Assembly: GCA_014529385.2 (NCBI GenBank)
Contig: CM043959.1
Coordinates: 93,196,529 to 93,260,528 of the forward strand
Length of the DNA stretch: 64,000 nucleotides
From: Adiantum capillus-veneris
Taxonomy: Eukaryota > Streptophyta > Polypodiopsida > Polypodiales > Pteridaceae
Reading direction: 5' to 3'
In this document: piece by piece, positions 23,370 to 35,125 of the stretch
How positions within the stretch are numbered: position 1 is the first letter of the stretch
How the letters are laid out: the number at the start of each line of letters is the position of its first letter
The notes under the pieces: generated by a model
Databases searched by the model: none
What the model saw: only the letters and a program-made list of their open reading frames with translations
Told to the model about the DNA's origin: nothing
Made by a program: the position numbers and the translations under genes

Positions 23370-24043
23370 ATGGCTGACAATAGTAAAGAGAGTGAAATTA
23401 ATGTTGATAACTTTGATTTTGCTAATGAGCAGGCTACTAATGATGCCCCGATGCTTGTTAACTATCTTGTTTCTAGGCTTCGATAAGCCATGGGCAATCC
23501 ATCACTCCAAAGTGAAGTGGAACGGCAGCTTTGTGCTCATGGGATTCTCCAAGCTCCCCACCATGACGAGAGAGCACCTAGGAAGCCTCCTTGTGAGACT
23601 TCCAAAAGAGGCCTCTCTCCGATTCGGGAAGAAGAACATGATCCATACGAAGGGCTCAAGAATTTACTTCTTGATGATGCATATCCTTCCTAAAGGAGAA
23701 CTCAAGAGCCTCCACCAAAGGAACGAGAAAGAAGTGAGTCTCCCGCCACCTTGGTGGAGATGGCTCCACGAAGATGGCGAGCTAAACGCTCTCCATCACC
23801 TCCAAAATGGAGAAGACCATCGCATACTTCTCCACACCATAATTCAAAGAGGGATGACCAAAAGCAAGAGAAGAAAAAGGGGAGAAAGAGGACACTGAAA
23901 GTGATGGTAAAGACAACGAAGATCAAGGCAAGAAAGAGGTCACCCTCTTCTCCATCTTCCTCAAATTATTAATCTTTTGAAGAAAGTGACGGTGCAACCT
24001 TTGAACCATCAAAAAGAAGAGGCCATAGGAAATCCTATGCCAC
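23370..24043 (+). pseudogene. Element B gag, N-terminal part
   Basis: It starts at ATG 23370 (MADNSKESEINVDNFDF). The reading frame stays the same through 23972 but is broken by stops at 23484-23486 and about 23694. The region is basic and Pro/Ser rich, as in N-terminal gag extensions. The frame shifts before the gag core at 24044. Confidence 0.65.
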
Positions 24044-25423
24044 GTGGAAGAGGTTGACAAGCTCAAGAAGTTCAAAGAGGGAGGGAAGAGCATCTCTTTC
24101 CTTACCTATGATGGCACCTTTGGTGCTACAGACAAAGTCTTGGCCTTTATCCAACAATTTGATGCGGCGTTCGGAGATGAGGGCTTCACGGAGTCTTCTA
24201 AGCTACGCCATGTAGCTATGCACTTTCAAAAGTCTGCCAGGCAATGGTGGTCTAGCCCACGGGCCAATGGTGAAGCTCCACGAACATGGAAAGCTTTAAG
24301 AGCTTCCATTATGAAGCAGTTTTTGCCACCGATGCCAAAGACAAAGTACTCACCGAATGGCGAAGCTTTTATCTCTCTCCCTATGAACCCATCCATAAAT
24401 ATGTAGACAAGTTTTGGGACCTACAACTCAAAGCCACTGTCTTCAAAAAGTTGGATTTTGGAGAGCAAGAGAAGCAATTTTGTGCAGGCTTAACCGAAGA
24501 AATGGTGGAGTATGTCAACTCCCAAAGGCCACACACCATATCGGTAGTAATACACCATACTATGGTACCATCTCAAATCAATTTCCAAAAAGGGGCTAAG
24601 AGGAATTCTAAGCCCCCAGAAAACAAGGGTTCCAATGAGCCTAAGGGGAAGGACAATGTCCAAAAGTCTCCTAAGGGCAATTCCAACAAAGCTAAGGAGA
24701 AGGGACTTTACAAAGGCAAAAATAAACTCTCTCCTGAAGAGCTTGAGAATTATCGCAAGGATAACCGGTGTTTCAAGTGCGGCGAACAAGGGCATGCGTA
24801 CCGCGCTTGTCCCCAAAAGAACACCCGCCATGATCCTCCTAGAGCTACCTTGGTCGAAATCCAAGAGGAGGAAACTCACCACAAAGGATCTCCTCTATGC
24901 CATGCTTGGGGAAAGGTAAGAGAACATGATGCTTTTATTCTCTTTGACCCTGGTTCTACTCACAATTTTATATCTATAGAGTTGGCCACCAAGCTAGGCA
25001 TACAAGCCTATGAGATGGGAGATGTCCTACCCGCAGATGGTGCTTTCAAGAGGCAAGAAGCTTCAGTCAAGTCTCCCTTAATTGGCAAATTGAGGCTCCA
25101 TGTCCAAAGCTATGTGGACAAAGAGGACTTCTTTATCTCTCCTCGCAAGCATGAGGATGTAATCCTAGGGGCACCACGGTTTGATCGCATGGCTGCCAAT
25201 GTTAAATTCCCTAAAAGGAGAATCTCCTTTAAGTTCAAGGAAAAAAATATGTATATAGATGCTAAGGAAATGGGTAACACTATACCGATTGTACATACGC
25301 AAGCTTTCAATAAGTCAATAAAGAGCTCTATTTCCGTGTACATAATTTTTGTTAAAGATTTTCAAAATGAACCTAATGCTTTAGCAAAAGAAAATAAAAC
25401 CAACCACAAAGAATTAGAGTTAT
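24044..25423 (+). pseudogene. Element B gag core, zinc knuckle and protease
   Basis: 24044-24406 encodes the gag core (ISFLTYDGTFGATDKVLAFI, then HFQKSARQWW). It continues after a frameshift in the frame of 24286-25503 (TEWRSFYLSPYEPIHKYVDK). A perfect CCHC knuckle follows (CFKCGEQGHAYRAC at about 24770-24812). Then comes the protease with FILFDPGSTHNFISIELA, where the active site reads DPGS and not the usual DSGA. The frame is open to 25419, where element C begins. The apparent residues after that (up to 25503) come from the inserted transposon. Confidence 0.85.
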
Positions 25424-25445
25424 GGGTGAAAGCATGTATAGGTGG
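25424..25445 (+). repeat. Left terminal inverted repeat of element C
   Basis: 22 bases, perfect match to the reverse complement of 43353-43374. Just inside, weaker similarity continues (TGGGTGGTTTAGGCATTTGAAAC at 25491 against GTGGGTGTTTTAAAG on the other side). Confidence 0.92.
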
Positions 25446-25616
25446 ACCGCTTTTGCCACTATATAGTATATGGTTTTTGGGGTTGAGAAAATGGGTGGTT
25501 TAGGCATTTGAAACAGTGGGATTAAATTCAAAATTTATGGAAAAAAAGAGTTAAAATTTGACGTGTACTAAGTGAAAGCGCTTACTCATTAATGATCACC
25601 TCAAGGTACGTTCAAG

Positions 25617-25861
25617 CACTTAATGCAAATATTCTCTCGAGTCTCGTCCCTCCTACTCTATCTCGCTCGTTCCTCCCCCATCTCTCTGTCTCGCCAGCGC
25701 CATTCAGGTTTCTGATTCTCTCTTTCCTCCCTCCTTTGCGTTTCTTTGCTAGCCGAAGCAACAAGCAGCAACATCACAACAATAGCAAGAAAATTCAGAA
25801 GGAGTACTTTTTGCTGGGCTGGTCATCAACTTCAGTAAAAATCCCCTGCAGCAGCAGCAAC
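25617..25861 (+). other. Probable 5' untranslated exon of the plus-strand gene in C
   Basis: A CT-rich then CAG-rich stretch ends in CAGCAACAG followed by GTATGTG, a good splice donor at 25862. The next acceptor (TTTTTTCAG) is at 26384, just before the ATG. The transcript start was not located. Confidence 0.45.
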
Positions 25862-26031
25862 AGGTATGTGTCATCATGTAGCTTGAAGCATTCTATCTCG
25901 AATGTTGGTTGAATTTGAATGTGGCTGGTTTTCCTAGGTAGCATTTCCAGGTAGCATTGATCCATGTTTTAACATGCTTCATGCAGATGTAGAAGCGTTG
26001 TATGCTTGTCTCTGAATGTGTGGCAAGATAA

Positions 26032-26125
26032 CCAAAGGGGGCTTGGCCTAGTGGTTAAAGTGAATGGGTGGGTGCGTAAGGACCCAGGTTCAACCCCTGG
26101 CGATATGGTCAGCCCTCTGTTGTGG
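26032..26125 (+). mobile_element. tRNA-derived SINE in the first intron of element C
   Basis: It contains a pol III A box (TGGCCTAGTGG, 26044-26054) and B box (GGTTCAACCCC, 26087-26097). It is bounded by a perfect 12-bp direct repeat GTGGCAAGATAA (26020-26031 and 26126-26137), a target duplication. At 94 bp it is short compared with plant Au-type SINEs, so it is probably truncated at its 3' end. Confidence 0.8.
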
Positions 26126-26639
26126 GTGGCAAGATAATCATGGATTGTAACTATTAATGATGCATGTGTAAGTTTAGAATTTATTTCTGGAATGTATATG
26201 CATTGTGCACATCTAATTGATCACCCTTGTGAATGCTTTATAAAAATGCATCATGCAGCTTGAAGCATGAATGCAGATTTTATCAACTGTGTGTGCATGC
26301 TTATACGAATGCATCATGCAGGTTCAAGCATGAATGCATTTAACTATTGATCTTGTATCTATGTGGCATTTGTGATTTTTTCAGGATGAAGAACCAGGCT
26401 ACAAAAGGACCTTCAGACTCTGACAAGGGTACACCTAGGAAGGGAAAGAGCTCTACGCAGGAGTCGCCTATCAAAACGGGTTAGATGCATCATGCATGCA
26501 TTTCTAAAATTGGTTTTATGTCTTGTAAAATTTCTGAATTTTTTGCACATGCATGCTACAAAAAGAAATTCCGAGTCCCCCAAGGGTACACCTAAGAAGC
26601 AAAATGTTCAGCAGGTTAGATGCAGGTATTTCCCCCATG

Positions 26640-27900
26640 GATTCAATTAAATGTTTCTCTATTGGGAAAAAGTAGTGTGCACACCACTAGTAAATATCAA
26701 GTGGGTGAACCCCACTTTTTATGGGTACAGCACCACTGATAGGCTGTGTTGAAGTGGTGCACCTGCAGCACCCTTTAAAGTTGGGCAGAAACCATGGTTG
26801 CATCACTACATAGTTATGCTGATATGGTGCACCATCTCTTAAAAGTGATACTGGACCACTTTAAAGTGCTGGGCAGCACTAAAAAGAGGTAAGGTTCTAG
26901 TAAAAGCTGGCGATACAATGGCTGCATCACTTTCCAGTGGAACACCCTAACTATTTTGTGGTGAAGCATCACTTTTAAGCGAAGCATCACGATGGTGCAC
27001 CACTTTTCAGTGGTTTTACACACTTTTAAGGTACCGAATAACGTTCTAGTTAAGAAGCACCGCTTTCTAGTGTGTAAAACCACTGAAAAGTGGTGCTTTT
27101 TAACCTGAACGTTATTTGGTTTAAAGTGGTAAACACCAATAAAGTGGTAAACACCAATAAAGTGGTGCTCACCACTTTTTTATGGTTCAAATCACATTTA
27201 AGTGGTGTTTATAGTGGTGAAGACCACTATAAAGTGGTGAACATCACTATAAAGTGGTGAACATCACTATAAAGTGGTGCTTCTTAACTAGAACGTTATT
27301 CGGTACCTTAAAAGTGTGTAGGACCACTAAAAAGTGGTGCTTCTTAACCTGAACGTTATTTGGTATAAAGTGGTAAACACCAATAAAATGGTGGTCACCA
27401 CTTTTTATGGTTCAAATCACATTTAAGTGGTGGTGCGTGATGGTCAACCACTTTCAGTGCTGTAGAACCACTTTTTAGTGATGCTTTACAAAAGTGCAAT
27501 AATCGTTAGTTCTGCATCTTTGCTAAAAGTGGTGGTTAAGTGCTTTTAAGTGATGAAGCTTTACAAGGAGATACCACATTCTATTGGTGTAGCACCACTT
27601 TTTAGGAGTGTACAACAATTCACATCGGTGTAGCACAACTGAACAGTGGTTCAGCCCACTTTTATGTGCTGGAGCACCACTTTAAAGTGGTGAAGAAACA
27701 CCAAAAGGGGATGTATCAGTAGAAAATAGTGGTGTAGCAAGACTTTTTAGTGTTACCTAACCAGTTTTAAGTGGTTGAGAACCATTTAGTGGTACACCAC
27801 CACTTAAAATTTTCGCAGTACCACTGAGAATGGTGCAGAAATCATTTCAACCACTTCTTATTGTTGATAAAACAAGTTAAATTATGGCTCATTACATACT
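26640..27900. repeat. AAAGTGGT / ACCACTTT short inverted repeats filling an intron
   Basis: Dozens of degenerate copies of AAAGTGGTG and its complement CACCACTTT occur in both orientations, 15-35 bp apart. Larger mirrored units such as GTTCTAGTTAAGAAGCACC near 27043 and GGTGCTTCTTAACTAGAACG near 27278 are present. The region lies wholly in the intron between exons 26576-26614 and 27928-28949. Confidence 0.85.
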
Positions 27901-27945
27901 AACATGCATTCTTATATGTTTTTACAGGGAGGTGGATAGTACCAC

Positions 27946-28011
27946 GAGTGGCCTTACCCACTCAAACAAAATTTGTTTGAGTGGCCTTACCCACTCAAAC
28001 AAAATTTTGCT
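27946..28011 (+). repeat. 33-nt tandem duplication in an exon
   Basis: GAGTGGCCTTACCCACTCAA and the following 13 bases occur twice (27946-27978, 27979-28011). The copy junction creates the in-frame TGA at 27978-27980. Confidence 0.9.
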
Positions 28012-28974
28012 TCACCAAGGAAGATTTTCATACCGAATATGGGCTATGCTTGGTTGGCCAGGATCCAAAGCTCCTATGTGATGATGATTTTTCAGATGAG
28101 GAGTGGCTTAGTGTATGGCTTTACAAGAGCCACCAAAAGGAGAAGATGCGTTTAAAGGGGCTGAGGCCTGAAATGTATGAAGAATGTCTCCAGCTATACC
28201 ACAAAGTATATCAGGGAGCTCCCCCAAACAACGAGGTAGGTGTGCATTTTGCACATGGATTTACTTGGCAGAAGTGCAAGGTCGCTGAAGATTCTGAAGG
28301 TCTAGTTGCATGGGCTGTGTATGCTGAAGGTGTTATCAAAATGTTACGCCAACAGAAAACTTTAAATAGGAAATTGGAGAAATGGAGGTCCATAAACGGT
28401 CCATGTCTTGGAAGCGAGTGGAAATTTAATGCAGAAAATATGCCTAATTACACTGACAGTACTAGCACAGGCTTTGACTGGCAGACATACTCAGGTGGAC
28501 ATCAATTTTCAGGGCAGGCTAATGAGGAATTTCTAAAGAAGCGGGCCTTTGGCTCGATCGGAACATTTGGAATGTCAAATGTTTCCTCGACTACATTTTC
28601 TGCATCAACGGTTGATGTAGCAGCTATTTCTAACATGAAGGCTAATGCTGCTGAAAAGTTAAAAGAGAAGCAACAATGTCTCGAAGCAATAAAAATTGCT
28701 TTAGATCAATCAAAGACAAAGAGAGATGAGCAGGTTGGTTTGATGCGAGGCACCGCCAAGATCGTAGAGAGACTGAACAAGGATATGGAGGAACTCAAGT
28801 TGCATAAGGCTGGGCTTGTACCAAACGAGGAAGCAATGGAAAAGCTTGAGACCTTGATTCAAATCAGAAAGGAGGCTCTCAAAGACATGGGACTTGATAT
28901 TGAAGTGCACAATCTCGATAACCTAGGTGAAGAGGCAGCACAGTTACAGGTATGTAAGCTTGATTGATTCACCT

Positions 28975-29110
28975 AGTAGTAGTTGATATTACTTAAAAGT
29001 GGTTAAACTCTAATTAGGAAAAAATGGTTAGAGACCATTTTATATGGTAAAAGACCACTTAAATGTGTTTATATAACACTCTTAAGTGGTACCACATAAA
29101 GTGATGAAGA
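28975..29110. repeat. AAGTGGT repeats in the next intron
   Basis: Copies of AAAAGTGGTT, AGACCACTTAAATGTG and TTAAGTGGTACCAC lie within the intron 28950-29175. The motif is shared with the other introns of element C. Confidence 0.75.
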
Positions 29111-30666
29111 CTCTTGAAAGTAATGCACAAACACTTCTACTGTTTTATAAAGTACGCAGTGCTATTTTTTTACAGGGTCAGCATGACACTTTTTTATGGG
29201 AAGTAGAAGTGGCGACAGGGCATCTTCGATTTGTGGAAACGATTATTAATTTGTTCAAGTCAAGAATGCCTATCCTTCCTGTCAGGCCGCCTGTTCATTT
29301 GGGATCGGACAATAGCTGTGTGCAGTTAGGTGATTGTGTTGCTTGTGGGATGTCTATCATGCAGACTGTTGTTATCGGTGTCTACATGCTCCGGTGTCAA
29401 CATCCGTATCACCCACTTTGTTTTGTAACTGCCTGTAAGTCTGCCGGCCAGTGTCTATTTCATGGATGTGAGGAACCTTTAAAAGATGCTTCGAAGCTGT
29501 TGGCACTTGGAGAGGCAAACATGGATGAGCATGTTGGTACAAGTAATCGATGTTTTTATACCTTATGGTATGAAGCTGATTGTAGATTCATTTCTTGACC
29601 ATTTTGTTTCTTTTCTCCATGTAATTGCAGAGAAAGATCCAATGGAAGGCATCTTTGGATCTCCTGTTGATGGAATTGGTAATATTCTGTGGGACATTCT
29701 TCTCTTTGAATGTTCACATAACTTAATATTGAGTATTATTACATTGTCTTTTATGTAGCACACTCCCAAGCTGGGTCATCACGCAAGCCCAATATTGATA
29801 GCATGTGTGGTGGGAGCGGGGATAAGAATGCATCCCAGAAACAAGCAGGTGAAGACACTCCGGACCAACAAAAGGCTGAAAAAAGGGCTGAAAAAAGAGC
29901 AGATGTAGTGGGAGCTCAAGGTGACGCATCCAAGGAATCAGCCGAGGTGCCTCTGAAGCCAGAACGTGCAATGAACAAGGACGTAGAGGACGCTGAAAAA
30001 TCATCTGAGAAGCCAATTGAAAAGGATACAACAATTAACTTGTCTGATGAGGACTCAGAACTTCTTATTTCAGAGGTTTGTGCAGAGATTTTGGGGCGTA
30101 GGAAAAAGAGGAGCAACACTGAAGAGCGCGCAACACCAAAGAAAAAATCTAAGGTTGCATCCGAGCCTCCAGAGCCTACTCCAGGAGGTAAAAAATCCAA
30201 GGAGCCTTCATCTGCTCAAAAAAAGACTAACCTCCAAGCACCCAACCTTAAACCTCCCAAACCAAAGTCCCGCAAGAAACTTCTATAGCCCCTATTAACC
30301 TTTTGTGCTTTGTAGCCTCTTTGTAATTTTGTCTTTGTACCCTCATTTTGATGATAATGAAACGACGGCTTTATTTTTCGTTCACTAGTTGTTTATTGCT
30401 CATTGATTGTCTATTTATTCTACTCATATTGTTCATTGACTGTCTATTTATTGTACTCGTATTGTTCTTTCCGACATCATCATGAGCATCTTCAAGTAGA
30501 GCTTATTTTTTCTCTCCAGTATCTCCTGCCAAGTGGACTATTGCCATAGAAGTTCAGGAAATTAATGAAATGGAAATCAATAGCCTGGAAGGTATACTTT
30601 TCAAGTGTATTTTGAAAAGGTTAATATGTCACTCTGATTGAGGTTTTTAAGGCATGGTACTTGTCT

Positions 30667-31470
30667 ATGGCAGAACTTAGCTGGATTGGAGATGTTCAAG
30701 AACCAGATGAGAAGGTTGAAGACATAGCAGCTAAGCAGGATGCAGAGCAGGATACAGATGTAACATCAGATAAAGTAGAGGAAGACCAGGAACCAACAGT
30801 TTGCCCCGAAATTGAGGAGATTTCACCAAACTACCCTGGATGGGGATACCTTGTTTCGAATTTCTGCAAGATCAAAAAGCTCATCATCCTTGATCTCATT
30901 GGACTATTCGTGAAATGAGATGTAACCAAACGTGATCCAAAGACTGGACAACTTAAACACCCTCCACGTCCATCTTTCAACAGAGTTAAACTAAAAAGAG
31001 TAGACGAGAAGTTGTGGATCTACTACCGTAGAGATGTTGAGCAATTTGTTTGGGATTTGAGGCAAATAGCAGATGCAATGATTTGGAGCACTTGTACTGC
31101 TGCTAACATTGAGCATATCCTCAGTACATGTTGGCCAGACATATGGGAACATAGGACTTATTACTTTAGGGATCTCTTCTCAAACTGGCAATGTGAAAAG
31201 TGGTCGTATGTTGAAGAGATTGCTGGAGCTCCAAGAGACCTTGCAGGTGAACCTGTGTCTTTCAAGCCCCTTTACCATGTTTGGAACAAGTTTCCAGAAT
31301 ACGACTCCTCTCGGACATTGCTGGTAGATGACTCCAGATATAAAAATCTGCGCAATGTCTGGGACAACTGTATATGTCCCACCCACCATTGATCCTCTTG
31401 ATCAAGAACAAGACCCTGATTACCTCACGCGCACACTATTGCCATGGCTGTGCAGATGGGCACTAACCCC
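30667..31470 (+). pseudogene. HAD-superfamily NIF/FCP1-like phosphatase ORF in element C
   Basis: One frame runs from ATG 30667 with a single TGA at 30916-30918, then a frameshift after 31380. Blocks match the plant NIF/FCP1-like family: KKLIILDLIGLFVK (motif I position; the second Asp of DxDxT is absent, as in plant relatives reading DLNG or DVNG), DLRQIADAMIWSTCTAANIE, FKPLYHVWNKFPEYDSS and TLLVDDSRYKNLRN (motif III/IV Asp pair). After the shift DPDYLTRTLLPWLCRW fits the family C-terminus. An upstream exon ending GGAAG/GTATAC at 30590 is possible. It is convergent with the transposase gene. It was probably captured from a host gene; phosphatase activity is doubtful. Confidence 0.7.
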
Positions 31471-31473
31471 CAA

Positions 31474-31517
31474 TACGTTTACACCAATTCCATCGTACGT
31501 TTACACCAATTCCATCT
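31474..31517. repeat. 22-bp tandem duplication
   Basis: TACGTTTACACCAATTCCAT plus two bases occurs twice in a row between the 3' ends of the convergent HAD-like and transposase genes. Confidence 0.85.
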
Positions 31518-33514
31518 TGTTCAATCTTTCACTAGATGATATAAAATCAGATTTGATTTACAATTCAAAGGGCATGCTATTGTATATTGCCTCATGGTTT
31601 TCATTGGAAAGTTCGAACACTTCTCCTATGCCATCAAGCACTACAGGCTCCATAGGGAACTTTATTGCCCTTATCAAGTGGGAATATATGAAAACTACTG
31701 GCTTGTTATCCCACAGCTCATACAAGTTTTCTTGTAGGGATTTATACCAATGGCCCGTGACCATATAAGTATGCTTCTCTATCTTGCTGCCCCATGCATC
31801 AATTTGCTCATTAGTTGTTAGGCCCTTAGCTACTACACACTTCAAAATGTAGAAGTCAACAGCCTCCTCATTATTCTCTTCAGAAGTGACAACAAAATTG
31901 TCTCCAGGTGTGAGAGCATTGCTTAAGGAGTCATAATGACCTGCATAAGTGGCACCATGGAACTCCTCATCATCTGAGTCTCCGTATGACTGGGAATCAT
32001 TAGCAAGTGGCTCCAAAGTGTGATATTGCCACGTCTCCACATGTGATATGTTCATACACTTTCTCCAATGGCCAAGCCTGCAAGGAAAACAAAAGCATGA
32101 CAACCATTTTGATCGCAATGCACAAGTGTTGTTCTCAGAATACCCATTCACACAGTGCATTGCTCTAAAGCCCTTCAATGGTTTGCAGTCCCATTGATGG
32201 GATCGCTGAACATCGCCTAGCTTGACCTCCCAGAACACCCTACTGACCTCCCTCTTTTGCTTGTCATTTGCTCCAGTACTGAGATGCATTCTCAAAAAAG
32301 AGACAACTTCAACTGCACAAGTCAACTGCACGCTATTTTGCTTCAATTGCTCATGAGTTAGAGCCCTTTTAATGACAGCCCCATCCCCATCATGTTCCCC
32401 CTTTCCATGTCCTGAGAAAAAAAAAATCCAATTCATTTCCATGCCAGTAAGGCTCCAATATCTAGCAACAAAGTAAAACGGTCGCTTTGCTTTAAATTGT
32501 GAAGCTGCGCCATCTGACCAAATCCAATGTTTTTTAAAGCTTAGCCCTTGATCTCTCAACCATTGAGCATGTAAGAGAAAAGCATGCTGCACAAATAAGG
32601 TGTCATGTTGTTTATCATCTGAGACAAAAAAGTGCACGGTCTTCTTTATTGCACCTGATGCGATGCGGAAATAAGTAACCAAGACAAAGATAGTGACCTG
32701 CTTAGTGTACCAATGCATTGACTGGATCTCATTTTGCTCCTTGAAGGAGTAGTTCTCTGCAAAGTCAATGACGGAGACAACCACATCATCTGGAAACAAA
32801 GAAATGCAGTCCTTGAACTGTTGTACTTGTCACCTAAATATAAAATTGTGAGTGACATACTTCTTCAAGTGGTCTTGGTACACTCGCAAAAGTTCTCTAG
32901 GCATCATTTTCTTGTGGACAATGTCTTTCACAGTGCTCTTTCTAGCTTCATTGTTTAATCCAGTAGCACCCACTATATTTTCAAAAAACTTCACAGATAC
33001 TTGCTTACTCTGCTCAACTTCTTCTCTTGGACAGATCTGAATATTACCTACACCGCATGCATTGCATGTTCCCATTAAGCATTGGTAGCTATGAAAACTA
33101 TGTTCTACAAGTATAGGACAGAGTATAGACTCCAACAGTGAAGTGGTACTCATACTTACATTTTTGTATGCAAGATATCCATGGTTGACAACTTCATCAT
33201 GATGAAGGCATATAGGGCAGCTGCACATGCAGCAAGAACCATGAAGATCAAAACTTCGAGTCCGCATGTGATTTACTGCCTCTTTAAGGAAAATCATTTG
33301 TACATGCACAATACAATAGCAGGTGTAGCGATCCCTCAATTTTCGGACAAAGAACGGTTTCATAGACTCGAAGCAACCTTGCAAAATCTGAATATCTGCA
33401 TACTTTGTCTTGAATCTTAAATAAAGCTTCACCTACAATATACATGTATACAAATGTTAAAAATAAACTTAGCATTCAAAACTGGCTAAATTGTTTCAAA
33501 ACATAAAAAAGTGA

Positions 33515-35125
33515 TTCTATATCACTAAAAACTGGTGTGCACCACTAAAAACTAGTAATGATACATTCAGTAGTATTGTTTTACCTGTGAAAATAATGCA
33601 CCACAAATACAAATTACTGTAGAAACTAGTAACCATACAAAAAGGTAGAATATTAAGAAGTTGTGTGAGGACAACTTAATAGTGGTGAGAAACCGCATTC
33701 AGCGTAACTAAAAAGTGGTTTGGCACGACTTAAAAGTGAATTCAAACCACTTGACGGTGATGAACCGCCAATAAAAAATGGTGTGCACTGCTTGAATATG
33801 GTGAACAGAGATTAAAAAGTGGTGAGTCAGGACATGAAAGTTATGGGGAAGTTCAGAACTAGCACTTAAAAAGTAGCTGGGGGGGACAAAATACTAGGCG
33901 ACAGACTAGCAATAGTACTAGATAGTAGTCCAACACAACTTGAAAGTGGAGGAGCTCTTGTGAAAAGTGTTTCATGACCACTTTAGAGTGGTGAGCGACT
34001 AGTTCAAAGTGGCCAGTCACACCAATTTAAATCTAGCACTTAAAAAGTAGCTGGGAGGGACAAAATACTGGGCGACAGACCAACATCAAAACTAGATAGT
34101 GGTCCAACACAACTTGGAAGTGGAGGAGCTCTTGTGAAAAGTGCTTCATGACCACTTGAGAGTGGTGAGCAACTACTTCAAAGTGGGCAGTCACCACTTG
34201 AACGCAGTTTCTGGTCACTTGAATGCGGTTTCTGGCCACTTGAAAGCGGGAACTTGCCGCTTGATTGCAGTGACAATGTTTTAGCTACCACTTGAAAGTG
34301 GTGTCTTGCCACATCGGAGTGGTGCCTCATCACTTGCATGGAGTGATGACTGACGTAGTGACTTAGCACATGAAAGTGGTGTCTCACCACTTGATGACCA
34401 CTTGAAATTAGTGAGCAACTACTTCAAAGTGGGCAGTCACCACTTGGACGCTGATTCTGGTCACTTGAATGCGGTGTCTGGCCACTTGAAAGCGGGAGCT
34501 TGCCGCTTGATTGCAGTGACCAGGTTTAAGCTATCACTTGAAAGTAGTATCTCACCACTTGATGACCACTTGAGAATGGTGAGAAACTAGTTCAAAGTGG
34601 GTAGTCACCACTCGAACACGGATTCAAGTCATTGGAATGCGGTGTTCGTCCACTTGAAAGTGGTGTCTCACCACTTGGGAGTGGTGTCTCACCACTTGCA
34701 TGGAGTGATGACTAACGTAGTACTTTGCACATGAAAGTGGTGTCTCACGACCCTCACCACTTGGGACTGGTGTCTCACCACTTGCATGGAGTGATGACTA
34801 ACGTAGTACTTTGCACATGAAAGTGGTGTCTCCCACTTGATGACCACTTGAGATTGGTGAGAAACTAGTTCAAAGTGGGCAGTCACCACTTTAACGCGTT
34901 TTCTTGTCACTTGAATGCGGTGTCTGGCCACTTGCAAGCGGGAACTTTTCGCTTGATTGCAGTGATAAGGTTTTAGTTACTACTTGATAGTGGTGTCACA
35001 CCACTTGGGAGTGGTGCCCCACCACTTGCATGGAGTGATGGACTAACGTAGTGACTTAGCACATGAAAGTGGCTTCTCACCACTCGAATGCGATCAGACA
35101 CCACGTGAAAGTGGTTTTTATACGT
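33515..35125. repeat. AAGTGGT repeats and higher-order array in the transposase intron
   Basis: The first half (33515-33900) has scattered AAAAGTGGT motifs. From about 33890 to 35125 a higher-order repeat of roughly 200-250 bp recurs four to five times, with landmarks CAAAGTGGGCAGTCACCACT, CTGGCCACTTGAAAGCGGGA, GCTTGATTGCAGTGA and TTGCATGGAGTGATGACT. Open reading frames here are artefacts. Element D is inserted at the right end. Confidence 0.85.

Larger units (their letters stand above)
26386..30288 (+). pseudogene. Spliced gene in element C: coiled coil, RING-like finger, basic tail
   Basis: Proposed exons are 26385-26479, 26576-26614, 27928-28949, 29176-29536, 29631-29678 and 29759-30288, each with GT..AG borders. 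From the ATG at 26386 the coding length is 2094 nt (697 codons plus stop) and all phases agree. The only stop is TGA at 27978-27980, made by a 33-nt tandem duplication. The 28030-28400 part is unrecognised; 28640-28920 is a Glu/Lys-rich coiled coil. At 29330-29470 there is a C-x2-C, C-x-H-x2-H-x2-C, C..C finger (DCVACGM, RCQHPYHPLC) like a RING or PHD. The tail has a nuclear signal (GRRKKRS, TPKKKSK). Function is unknown; its place in C suggests an accessory protein of the transposon. Confidence 0.65.

Noticed and set aside
26032..26125. A and B boxes as a functional tRNA gene
   Set aside because: The sequence does not fold into a tRNA cloverleaf by eye and is bounded by a 12-bp target duplication, which indicates a SINE.
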